Below are positions 1-6,280 of a stretch of 10,473 nt of DNA, piece by piece. How positions within the stretch are numbered: the stretch's first letter is position 1; each line of letters opens with the position of its first letter. The notes under the pieces were generated by a model that saw nothing but the letters and a program-made list of their open reading frames with translations, was not told the DNA's origin and did not search any database. The position numbers and the translations under genes were made by a program. The stretch is from positions 75,698-86,170 of the forward strand of contig MU631677.1 of NCBI GenBank assembly GCA_026770615.1, read 5' to 3'. The DNA comes from Pavlovales sp. CCMP2436 (taxonomy: Eukaryota; Haptophyta; Pavlovophyceae; Pavlovales).

Positions 1-112
1 GGGGGGAAGGGGGAAGTATACTTCTAACGGTTTTTTCGCCACGCGGCCTGCACCGGATAGCAGTGTTTCGACCAAAAAAACCCCAAAAAACCCCAAAAAA
101 ACAAAAAAGAAC

Positions 113-271
113 CTGGTGTGTGTCCGAGGCGAAGTGCGAGAGCGTGATTTGCACGTGCAGCATGCCGGCCACACCGATGGCGCTGGCGAGGAAGCCCGCG
201 CGCGCCAGCCAAGAGGGGAGGACGTACATGGCCCCGGCGATGGTGCAGTAGTGCGCAAGCATGGAGAGGGT
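113..271 (-). CDS. Desaturase exon 11: late membrane helices
   Basis: The 53 codons include MLAHYCTIAGAMYVLPSWL and then GMLHVQITLSHFASDTHQ. LHVQITLSHF is the conserved segment between the last helices and histidine box III. Acceptor is AATAG at 273-272; donor is CAG|GTTCTT at 112. The next true exon is not seen. An acceptor-like site at 49-48 opens only seven codons (AAWRKNR) before a stop and may be an edge copy of the next exon. Confidence 0.82.
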
Positions 272-3200
272 CTATTTATTTATTTATTTGATTATTATTT
301 GATATTGTGACATTATTATTACTGTTATGATGAATGTATTGGTAATTATTTAGGGTCTATTATTAGAGTATTATAGTGATCGATATTTCTTTTTGTTATT
401 CTGAATGTAATCGGCAATGTGTATAACAGCATCATCATTCAGTATGAAAACAATAAAAACAACAACAACAGCAACAACAACAAAACCACCTCGAGTGTGG
501 GGTTTGCGGTCTTGCCCCACTTCTGCGCGAGATAGAGGTGCGTCTGAATCCAAAGGTTGACCTAGGTATGAAAGGGAAGGGAGAGGGCGGGGGGGGGTTG
601 ATCAGATGCATGTATTGCGCATTATTAGTTGCGGGGCGAGGTACAGGTGCGCCTGGATCCACAGGTTGAACTATTATTGTGAATAATAATGATATTAATA
701 AATATCTAAGTTCATATACAGATGATTATGATGGTGATGATGATGATGATGTTGATGAGGATGATAATGTTTAAGGTGCCGTATTATTTCATATCATGAC
801 GTCGTTATGAACCGACGGCGCTGAGAGGACTCGAGCGGAATAAAGTATAATAAAGTATACTAAGTTGAAATTCGTGTAATACTTTTATTTAGTACAGCAA
901 AAAGTACCTTTGCCACGCCCATGACGGGGAAGTAGAGGTAGTGCTGGATGGAGAGGAGGAACTTGGACAGCGCGTCGAAATCGAAGTTCTTCTTGTGGTA
1001 GTGTGAGAAGTAGCCCTTGATCATATCTGCGTGTGTGTGTGTGTGTGTGTTTGGGGGGAAGGGGGGGGCAGTCAGCACATGATTAAGATAAAATAGTAAA
1101 TACGATCCAAATATAATGAGGCTTAGCGCGCTTGCAAAAACGGTTATGTGCTAAAGTCGGGGGGGGTATGATTTAAAACTCACCCGGTGCCACTACAAAT
1201 AGAGGCATGTGCTGGATGTCAGGGGGGGGGTGCATTTTAATGCGATACATTTTTATTTAATACATCATTATTAACAACAACAAAAAAGACGATTAAAAGA
1301 CTCACTCGGCGCGACTGCGAAAAGAGGCATGTGCTGGATGTCGGGGTCGTGCGATTCGGAGTTAGTTACCACGTGGTGCGTGTTGTGGGTGGCCTTCCAC
1401 CAGGTGAGGCCTGTTTGGAGGGTGGGCGGGTGGGTGAAGGGGGGGGGGGTTAAGTGGGTGTGTTGTGCGTCATCTTCAATTATTTTCCCGTTTTTTTTTT
1501 TCAATGATTGTAGGGATTAGTTACTTAGTTGGGTGTTGGGTGTTGTGGGTGACCCTCTACCAGCGAGGCCTGATAGGGGGAGGGGGTAGAAGTTTGGTGG
1601 TACGCATGTGAATGAGAATGAGGATGTGAATGATGATGATGACAATAGTATCATTGTTACATCATCATTATCAACGTCAAATTATTAATGAGGAGGGGAG
1701 ATACCGATGCCCATGAAGGGGGGGTGGTGGTCGTGATGGTGGGGTGGGTGGGGGAGGGGGGCTAAGAGGGGAGCCAGGACCGCTTCCCGATGCCCATTAG
1801 GTAAGGTAAGCACGCAAAATAGACTGAGCAAGTCATCGATGGCGTAGTAAGCCAATAATAATAATTATAATACATATTTATTGTTTTAGTCATAATATCA
1901 ATAATAATTATTATTAGGGGGGAGACGTACCAATGCCCATGAATGGAATCACGCAAAATAGCCCGAGAGCCTCATCAATAGCATAGGAACCCGTCACGTT
2001 GCCATGCCCTACGTCGTGCCCTACAGAAAAAGAAAAGAAAAAGCAGCAGCAGTAGTAGTATTAGGAACTCGTCACGTCGCGCCCTAAAAAAAAAAAGGGG
2101 GGGGGGGAAGTAGTAGTAGGAGTAGTAGTTTTAGGAACCCGTTACGTTGCCATGCCCCACGTCAGGCGCTGTAATGATGATGATGACGATGATGACGATG
2201 AGATAAAGAATAAGGAAAGAACAACAATAATAACAATAATGTGTTATTCATGTTTTTGTATCAGAAGAAGGAGGAGGAGGAGGAGGAGGAGGAGGAGGAG
2301 GACGACGACAAGAACAAAATAAGAAAAAGAATTATTATGCACAAGTGACGTCGTTATGAACCAACGACGATGAGAGGACTCGAGCAGAATAGCTTATGCT
2401 TATATGATTATTCATAGTATTAGAGCGACGTCTGCTGCCACGCACCGCCCACAATCATCATTTTTACTATTATTGCTATTATTATTATTAATAATACGTA
2501 TTATTATTATTAATAATAAGTACCGAAGAGCGACATCTGCTGCCACGCCCCGCCCACGATCGAGCCTGCAAGCAGAGCCAGTGCAACAGGCACCAACCCC
2601 CCGGTGCCCGCTGCGTTTGCCAGGTGCAGCGTGTAGACAGCGCAGGCCTGATGTTGTTGTTAGTTATTGTTGTTAGTTGTTGTTGTTTGCTGTTATCATC
2701 GTTGTTGTTAATATTTATAATGAGAATGATAATGCTATTAATGCTAATATCCTCATCATCCTCATTATGTTTTTGTCATAATAAATAACAACAATGACAA
2801 CAATGATGTGATGTGATGATAGTTCTTACCACGGGGAGGAGGGGGATGACGGTGGGAAACATGATCAGTCTTAATACCATTCTTATTTATTATTATTTAT
2901 TATTGTGATTATGATTATTATGAGTACCATGAGAGAGAGCGGGAAGATAGCATTACCCTTCATAATATTACTCTTGTTATGTATGATTTTCATACTTACC
3001 ATGAGAAAGAGCGGGAAGACAGCGGGGCGGAGGGTGCGGGAGAGGTCGATGGAGAAGTCTCCCCGTGCGCGCAGCCTCTCATGCAGCGCCCGGAACTCGA
3101 CCTTGGGGGGGGGGGGTGAGGGTGAGGGCGCATGTGCACGAGCGCGCGTACACACACACACACACGCACACGCACACACACGCGCGCGCGCGCGCAGAGA

Positions 3201-3386
3201 CACGCACGCGCTCATACACACGCACGTAGACACAACTATTTATTTTTCATTATTTATTATTTTTACCTGTGCCTTGGAGAGTGGCTCCGCAGTCCGCTCG
3301 TCGACGCAGCCAACGCACATCGCGCGGAGGCGGGGGCCCATAGAAGTTCCGTGGAAGGCCTGTAATCATAACGACAATAGTAATTG

Positions 3387-3438
<52 letters not shown>

Positions 3439-4591
3439 GAAGAATATTCACAACAATTTCACAACAATAATTGTTGGGAATCGTGGCCGGGGGAAGGAGA
3501 TAGCAGCCGCCCCGTGAAAAGGGGCAGGTTCTGCGAGCTGCGCACACAGCGCACGTCATTCTACTTTTATTTCAACAATGTCTGTTGGTCTTACCAACCG
3601 ATGCGCTGACCCTCCCATGTCATGCCCGTACGCCGTCGGGCTGCATGCCGGGGGCGATAAAAGAAATATGTTTAAAAAGGACTTACCTTGTACTGGTCAG
3701 TCGCCTCGCGGCCTGCCAGGGAGTTGATGATCAGGGCCCCGCCGGGGTGCTTGCCAGCCCAGGCGGACACGTCGAGAACGGCACCGTCGATGACGAGCCA
3801 ACAGTCGGTGGGGGACGAGTGGGTGGCCACCTGTGTCACGAGGGGGGGGGGCTTTAGTAGGAGGTAGGGGACGAGGGGTAGGGTGCGGGCGGGGATAGGG
3901 GCTGGGCGCGAAAGGCGTTGCTCACCTCCTTCATCGAGATTTCACGCGCGCCCGCCGGTGCGATGCGCTCGCCGCTGGCAAAGAAGCTAGGGCTGCTCTG
4001 GTCATACGTCTTCTGCTGGCGGACGAGTCGGATGCGCTCGAACAGCTTAGTCGTCTCGTCGCCCGCGTAGCAGACGACGCACCCGACGAGGGCCGCCACA
4101 CACGAGGCCCACGGCGTGCTGACGACCGAGCGCTGGACGGCAGTCACGGTCGCGAGCCAGATGGCCCACTCGGCCATGGAGCGAATCGGATGGATCGCCC
4201 AATTGCGAGGCGCGTGCAGCAGGCGGTCGCGCAGCACCGACGAGCCGGTCGAGAGGGAGAAGAGCAGCGCGCCGCCGTAGATGAGCGTGTGCACGGGCAC
4301 CATAGCGGGCCAGGCGAATGCGAGCGGGTTGTAGGCGACCAGCAGCGCGACGAAGAAGGCGGTGAGCAGGCTCGTGCCCAGCGACTCGGGCGCCGCGCCC
4401 TTAAGCTTGCGCTCGCCCACGTCGGTTAGGTGCGTGTGCGCACCCGCTTCGGCACCAAGCAGGAACGCGCCCATTGGCTCGGGCGCCGCGCCCTTGCGCT
4501 TGCGCGCCCCCGCGTCGGCCTGGGCCTGAGTGCACATCCGAGCTTCCACTTGCTTCGTCAGCATCTTCTGCATGCCCTGGTCCACCGACAT
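113..4591 (-). CDS. Front-end (cytochrome b5-fusion) fatty-acid desaturase, multi-exon, 3' end outside window
   Basis: Membrane enzyme of polyunsaturated fatty-acid (or sphingolipid) synthesis that inserts a double bond between an existing one and the carboxyl end, using electrons from its own cytochrome b5 domain. Exons on the minus strand: 4591-3926, 3830-3687, 3359-3267, 3101-3000, about 2869-2830, 2647-2524, 2020-1931, 1410-1306, 1026-908, 561-490, 271-113. All junctions have GT and AG and keep frame except exon 4/5. Visible parts in order: a 222-residue N-terminal extension with about four hydrophobic segments, a cytochrome b5 domain with HPGG, a hydrophobic pair, WQQ then box I HDVGHGNVTG, box II WWKATHNTHH followed by HDPDIQHMP, then QHYLYFPVMGVAK and LHVQITLSHF. 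About 571 residues are placed. The third box (normally QxxHH) is not in the window, so the gene continues past base 1. Regiospecificity (delta-4, 5, 6 or 8) cannot be read from this. The family call is firm; the exact substrate is unknown. Confidence 0.9.
490..561 (-). CDS. Desaturase exon 10
   Basis: The 24 codons begin VNLWIQTHLYLAQKWG and continue the motif VAK-VNL seen in the family. Acceptor is CCTAG|GTCAAC at 563-562; donor is GAG|GTGGTT at 489. Phase 0 on both sides. Confidence 0.85.
636..670 (-). repeat. Edge copy of desaturase exon 10 (5' end)
   Basis: 35 bases match the start of exon 10 with six mismatches, behind ATAG at 672-671. The copy reads FNLWIQAHLYLA against VNLWIQTHLYLA; four of the six changes are silent. 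It lies about 75 bases upstream of the real exon. Confidence 0.82.
797..841 (+). repeat. 45-bp dispersed repeat, copy A (intron 9)
   Basis: The 45 bases start TGACGTCGTTATGAACC and end GGACTCGAGCGGAAT. They match 2346-2390 with four mismatches. Both copies sit inside desaturase introns, in the same orientation, and are not copies of any exon I can see. Confidence 0.8.
908..1026 (-). CDS. Desaturase exon 9
   Basis: The exon encodes MIKGYFSHYHKKNFDFDA, then SKFLLSIQHYLYFPVMGVAK; the QHYLYFPVM segment is characteristic of the family. Acceptor is CGCAG at 1028-1027, behind a CA microsatellite on the coding strand; donor is AAAG|GTACTT at 907. 119 bases take the frame from phase 1 back to phase 0. 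Confidence 0.92.
1029..1050 (+). repeat. GT dinucleotide tract next to exon 9 acceptor
   Basis: Eleven GT units directly upstream (in transcript sense, CA units) of the exon 9 acceptor. A short G-rich stretch lies beyond it. Confidence 0.95.
1184..1220 (-). repeat. Edge copy of desaturase exon 8 (3' end) with intact donor
   Basis: 37 bases match the end of exon 8 with six mismatches; the first 20 are identical. The copy reads DIQHMPLFVVAP against DIQHMPLFAVAP. Four of the six changes are silent third-position changes. The donor CCGG|GTGAGT is kept. A C run abuts it upstream and there is no acceptor. Confidence 0.85.
1306..1410 (-). CDS. Desaturase exon 8: histidine box II
   Basis: The exon encodes LTWWKATHNTHHVVTN, then SHDPDIQHMPLFAVAP. 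HNTHH is the second iron-ligand box and HDPDIQHMP is a conserved front-end desaturase extension of it. Acceptor is AAACAG at 1412-1411; donor is CCGA|GTGAGT at 1305. Confidence 0.95.
1531..1569 (-). repeat. Edge copy of desaturase exon 8 (5' end, box II)
   Basis: The copy starts behind its own acceptor (CTATCAG at 1571-1570) with GCCTC and matches the first 39 bases of exon 8, including CACCCACAACAC. A one-base deletion and a TAG make it non-coding. It lies about 160 bases upstream of the real exon. Confidence 0.78.
1700..1720 (-). repeat. Second copy of the exon 7 donor edge
   Basis: The sequence CTTCATGGGCATCG|GTATC matches the end of exon 7 and its donor (CATTCATGGGCATTG|GTACG). It follows a C run on the coding strand and keeps the GT. 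Confidence 0.65.
1785..1853 (-). repeat. Edge copy of desaturase exon 7 (3' two-thirds)
   Basis: The frame reads YYAIDDLLSLFCV against SYAIDEALGLFCV of exon 7, and the match includes the identical run CTATTTTGCGTG. A small insertion (CTTAC repeats) then breaks the frame before ATGGGCATCGG, the equivalent of the exon end. Confidence 0.78.
1931..2020 (-). CDS. Desaturase exon 7: histidine box I
   Basis: The exon encodes HDVGHGNVTGSYAIDEALG and then LFCVIPFMGI. HDVGH is the first iron-ligand box. Acceptor is CTGTAG at 2022-2021; donor is ATTG|GTACGT at 1930. It enters and leaves with one base over, matching exons 6 and 8. Confidence 0.93.
2061..2083 (-). repeat. Edge copy 2 of desaturase exon 7 (5' end, internally deleted)
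   Basis: A shorter copy of the start of exon 7 behind a TTTAG acceptor-like site. Relative to the exon it lacks 15 bases between two ACGT words and has two further mismatches. It runs into an ACT/GCT repeat like edge copy 1. Confidence 0.65.
2132..2168 (-). repeat. Edge copy 1 of desaturase exon 7 (5' end, box I)
   Basis: 37 bases match the start of exon 7 with five mismatches, behind its own acceptor (ATTACAG at 2170-2169). The copy reads PDVGHGNVTGS then TAA: the first histidine of box I has become proline. It is followed by an ACT repeat. Confidence 0.82.
2271..2301 (+). repeat. GAG microsatellite in desaturase intron 6
   Basis: About ten GAG units followed by GAC units, within an AT-rich intron. 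Confidence 0.95.
2346..2390 (+). repeat. 45-bp dispersed repeat, copy B (intron 6)
   Basis: Second copy of the 797-841 element, 41 of 45 bases identical. Three of the four differences are G-to-A on the plus strand relative to copy A. The sequence outside the 45 bases is unrelated apart from general AT-richness. Confidence 0.8.
2422..2455 (-). repeat. Edge copy of desaturase exon 6 (3' end)
   Basis: 34 bases match the end of exon 6 with three mismatches (IVGGAWQQTSL against IVGGAWQQMSL). Two of the three changes are silent. The copy turns into a stop where exon 6 has TTC-G|GT. It lies in intron 6, about 70 bases after the exon. Confidence 0.8.
2524..2647 (-). CDS. Desaturase exon 6: second membrane helix up to box I
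   Basis: The exon encodes 41 codons plus one base, ACAVYTLHLANAAGTGG and then LLAGSIVGGAWQQMSLF. The WQQ-x(4) motif just before histidine box I is typical of front-end desaturases. Acceptor is CATCAG at 2649-2648; donor is TTCG|GTACTT at 2523. Confidence 0.88.
2830..2869 (-). CDS. Desaturase exon 5: short hydrophobic exon, 5' edge uncertain
   Basis: The frame reads LIMFPTVIPLLPV, completing the first membrane helix, and ends at a good donor (GTG|GTAAGA, 2829-2828) in phase 0 with exon 6. The nearest AG (2871-2870) leaves one base too many if exon 4 ends at ATG. The join ATG-GTA-CTG-ATC would be in frame but is not GT-AG. The 3' edge is firm and the 5' edge is not. Confidence 0.6.
2925..2951 (-). 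repeat. Edge copy of desaturase exon 4 (3' end)
   Basis: 27 bases match the end of exon 4 plus three intron bases (3023-2997) with two mismatches. The copy reads AIFPLSLM against AVFPLFLM and still carries ATG-GTA at the donor position. It lies in intron 4, about 75 bases downstream of the exon. Confidence 0.75.
3000..3101 (-). CDS. Desaturase exon 4: linker and start of first membrane helix
   Basis: The 34 codons read VEFRALHERLRARGDFSIDL and then RTLRPAVFPLFLM, the usual linker from cytochrome b5 into the first desaturase helix. Acceptor is CCAAG|GTCGAG, just after a 12-base C run on the coding strand. Donor is ATG|GTAAGT at 2999. Confidence 0.85.
3150..3195 (+). repeat. CA/CG dinucleotide tract in desaturase intron 3
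   Basis: An alternating purine-pyrimidine tract that shifts from CA to CG units. It is followed by more degenerate CA/CG sequence to about 3233. Confidence 0.95.
3267..3359 (-). CDS. Desaturase exon 3: end of cytochrome b5 domain
   Basis: The 31 codons begin AFHGTSMGPRLR. This continues the usual DATxxFxAFH-type motif of the cytochrome b5 fold directly after DQYK of exon 2, so no exon is missing between them. Acceptor is TTACAG at 3361-3360; donor is CAG|GTAAAA at 3266. Phase 0 on both sides. Confidence 0.88.
3388..3436 (+). repeat. GAT microsatellite in desaturase intron 2
   Basis: About 16 uninterrupted GAT units, followed by GAA units. It creates long poly-Asp and poly-His open frames that are not genes. 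Confidence 0.97.
3481..3657. other. GC-rich block inside desaturase intron 2, unassigned
   Basis: About 175 bases of mixed, GC-rich sequence inside an otherwise repeat-filled intron. On the minus strand it holds a good donor-like GTAAGA (about 3595-3590) and an acceptor-like TGCGCAG near 3541. Exons 2 and 3 join in frame and in family order without it, so it is not needed in the mRNA. It contains the small inverted repeat GTTGGT-CTT-ACCAAC at 3584-3598. It may be an old exon relic or unrelated sequence. Confidence 0.4.
3687..3830 (-). CDS. Desaturase exon 2: cytochrome b5 core
   Basis: The 48 codons read VATHSSPTDCWLVIDG, then VLDVSAWAGKHPGGALII and AGREATDQYK. HPGG is the heme-binding signature of the fused cytochrome b5 in front-end desaturases (histidine near residue 250). 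Acceptor is CACAG|GTGG at 3832-3831; donor is AAG|GTAAGT at 3686. Phase 0 on both sides. Confidence 0.92.
3926..4591 (-). CDS. Desaturase exon 1: N-terminal membrane extension
   Basis: Encodes residues 1-222 from ATG 4591-4589 to donor GAG|GTGAGC at 3925. Residues 30-45 and 61-76 form an internal repeat (RKRKGAAPEPMGAFLL and RKLKGAAPESLGTSLL). Hydrophobic segments lie near residues 75-95, 98-115, 138-155 and 160-177. The last residues (ISMKE) run straight into the cytochrome b5 domain of exon 2 in phase 0. Typical front-end desaturases begin close to the cytochrome b5 domain, so this long membrane segment is unusual. I do not recognise it as a named domain. The start was chosen as the first ATG of the open frame; the bases just upstream are AT-rich. 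Confidence 0.8.
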
Positions 4592-4891
4592 TTTTTAAAC
4601 ATTTAAATCGCGAATCCAGCGTTGCCCATCATGGGGTGCTGGTGATGAGAGTCACCGGACTGCTTCGGGAGCGCCTCGCACACAACCTTGATATGTTTTG
4701 AGTAATAAATGCCAATAAATATCTCGACTCCGGGGATGGTATTCACTTTTAATTTTATTACAGGATTACTGATACTCGCTTCGTCCTGACCCGGTCGGTT
4801 CACGAAGACGTCACTCCTCGGTGAGGGAATCCACCTGGAATCCGCCCCTCCAGCTGTAGCAGTGCAGCTGCGCCTGGGCTGAATAGCCATG

Positions 4892-4974
4892 GTTGAGAGT
4901 TGAGCTGCCGTGCTTGCCCAAGTCCTTGTCAATGATTCGGGGTGCCCAGCTCAGCCTCAGACACATTGCGTGCG
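4892..4974 (+). repeat. 83-bp dispersed repeat, copy 1 (upstream of desaturase)
   Basis: The repeat starts GTTGAGAGTTGAGCTGCCGT and ends near ATTGCGTGCG. It matches 7867-7949 with eight mismatches, the first 29 bases being identical. CATGGTTGAGAG precedes both copies. It lies about 300 bases upstream of the desaturase start codon. Confidence 0.85.
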
Positions 4975-5118
4975 CCGCGTGAGTGGACACTGCGCCCGAC
5001 GTGGCCACCCTGCTCAAGGAGCTCAAGGGGCAGCGTGTCTCTGCCGTGCCGGGCCGGGGATTGATTTAACTCCCATTCCCAAACCCCTAGCGCCTGGCAG
5101 ATCTCAATCCAAACCCCT

Positions 5119-5138
5119 GGGGATTGCTGGCAATCCCC
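5119..5138. repeat. Perfect inverted repeat, GGGGATTGC arms
   Basis: Nine-base arms (GGGGATTGC and GCAATCCCC) separated by TG. The arm motif recurs nearby: CAATCCCC at 5131, 5173 and 5234, and its complement GGGGATTG at 5056 and 5119. Confidence 0.8.
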
Positions 5139-5608
5139 ATTATGCCTTCCAACCCCCAGTCCTGCAATCAACAATCCCCTGGCTGGTTAATTTTGAGAGT
5201 TGCGATATCCCTGGTCAATTTTCTCGAATCCACCAATCCCCTGTTTTTATATCCCTAATTCCTTTTGGCCATCACTATATTCAAATCGACAGCAGGGTTT
5301 TCTTTCAAAAAAATCTGATCTCAAGACTGAAAAAACTTTACGTGTTTATAATCGACTTGAGACACCTGTTTCAGAATTATTGATGATCATATTATTGGAA
5401 AAAAAAATCTATTTCATGCATCTATGACACCGTCTATGACCTTCCCGGACACTCGCAGACGCAGACGCCATGAGGCCTGAATCCAGCACCCAGTAATATA
5501 TTTGATGTACGTATATTCATGACGTAGTTACAGCAACTATGGGGCGGGCTGGGTGGAGAGTTGTTTATATAGCATGCATCATTGAACATGCATTTAAAAG
5601 TATATCGC

Positions 5609-6280
5609 TTATGCAGAGACAGCCTCCACCTCGGCATCACGCCCGGAGTCGACGCGCACCGTGTCGCGCTCGGCCATCGGCAGCGCGGGCCGCGACTGCG
5701 GTGCCGAGACGCTGGCGCCAATCGCGCACGTGACGATGAGCAGGGCGCCGGCCACCGCGCTCGGGTGCAGCGGCTGGTGGAGCAGGGTGAGCTGGAAGAT
5801 GTAGGCAAAGAAAACCTCCAGCGATGAGATCACACCGGCAGGCGTGGCCTCCACTCGCTCCAGCCCCCAGTTGAAGCACACGTTGGCGATGAGCGACACG
5901 CTCGCAGCCACTGCTATGCTGCCCCACGCCCACACGCCCGCGCCAACCGGCGCGAAGGGAAGCCCGGTCGAACCGAGCGCGAGCGCGGTGCTGAGCACCA
6001 TCGCTGCACCCAGCCATAGCGTGAGTGCGATCGCGTCCTGCCGCAAGCCGATCTTGCGCGTTGCGACAACGAAGATCGAGAGCGTTAGTGCCGAGCCAAG
6101 CGCAAACAGAGCACCCCACAATTTGGCCACACTCGTCATACCCGTGTCGTTCGCCACCGCCCGCGCGACGAGCGCCACACCGGCGAAGACAAGCAGGCAG
6201 TGGAGCGCGCGTGCGCTCGTGAGACGCTCACGCAGCGCCACGACAGCGATGAGCGCGGTCCAAATTGGAGAGGTGTATAC
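5609..6280 (-). CDS. Sel1-DMT exon 3: end of half one and second EamA half
   Basis: Acceptor is ACATAG at 6282-6281. The exon begins VYTSPIWTALIAVVALRERL, the conserved end of the first EamA half. It continues with helices such as LWGALFALGSALTLSIFVVA and LIANVCFNWGLERVEATPAG, and ends with a polar tail and TAA at 5611-5609. Confidence 0.88.
   Translation of the reverse strand, partial: VYTSPIWTALIAVVALRERLTSARALHCLLVFAGVALVARAVANDTGMTSVAKLWGALFALGSALTLSIFVVATRKIGLRQDAIALTLWLGAAMVLSTALALGSTGLPFAPVGAGVWAWGSIAVAASVSLIANVCFNWGLERVEATPAGVISSLEVFFAYIFQLTLLHQPLHPSAVAGALLIVTCAIGASVSAPQSRPALPMAERDTVRVDSGRDAEVEAVSA

Larger units (their letters stand above)
4592..5608. other. Spacer between desaturase and Sel1-DMT gene
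   Basis: No frame here has domain signal or convincing splice partners. The part nearest the desaturase start would hold its promoter and 5' leader. It contains one copy of the 83-bp repeat (4892-4974), a CAATCCCC motif cluster (5056-5241) and AT-rich sequence up to the 3' end of the next gene. No clear AATAAA signal was seen just downstream of that gene's stop at 5609. Confidence 0.6.

Noticed and set aside
1..47. Acceptor-like site followed by AAWRKNR as exon 12 of the desaturase
   Set aside because: The frame stops after seven codons without histidine box III; more likely an edge copy of the next exon, which lies outside the window.
353..360. Edge copy of exon 11 (ATAGACCCT) in intron 10
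   Set aside because: Only about 9-11 bases match the exon 11 acceptor region; too short to separate from chance.
2132..2168. Alternative box I exon (PDVGHGNVTGS)
   Set aside because: It lacks the leading histidine and hits a stop at once, while the exon at 2020-1931 is complete and in phase.
3388..3436. CRISPR-like or regulated repeat array at the GAT tract
   Set aside because: Uniform three-base units without spacers: a microsatellite in a eukaryotic intron.
2905..3609. 234-residue plus-strand open frame with poly-Asp
   Set aside because: It is made by the GAT microsatellite and CA tract and runs antisense across exons 3 and 4; no domain signal.
4603..5026. Minus-strand frames ending in GGFQVDSLTEE or GNAGFAI as a small gene or 5' exon
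   Set aside because: Part of these frames is the dispersed 83-bp repeat; no splice partner or conserved domain was found.
4910..5383. 157-residue plus-strand open frame
   Set aside because: It starts inside the 83-bp repeat and runs into AT-rich spacer; no recognisable domain, and the similar frame at copy 2 diverges.
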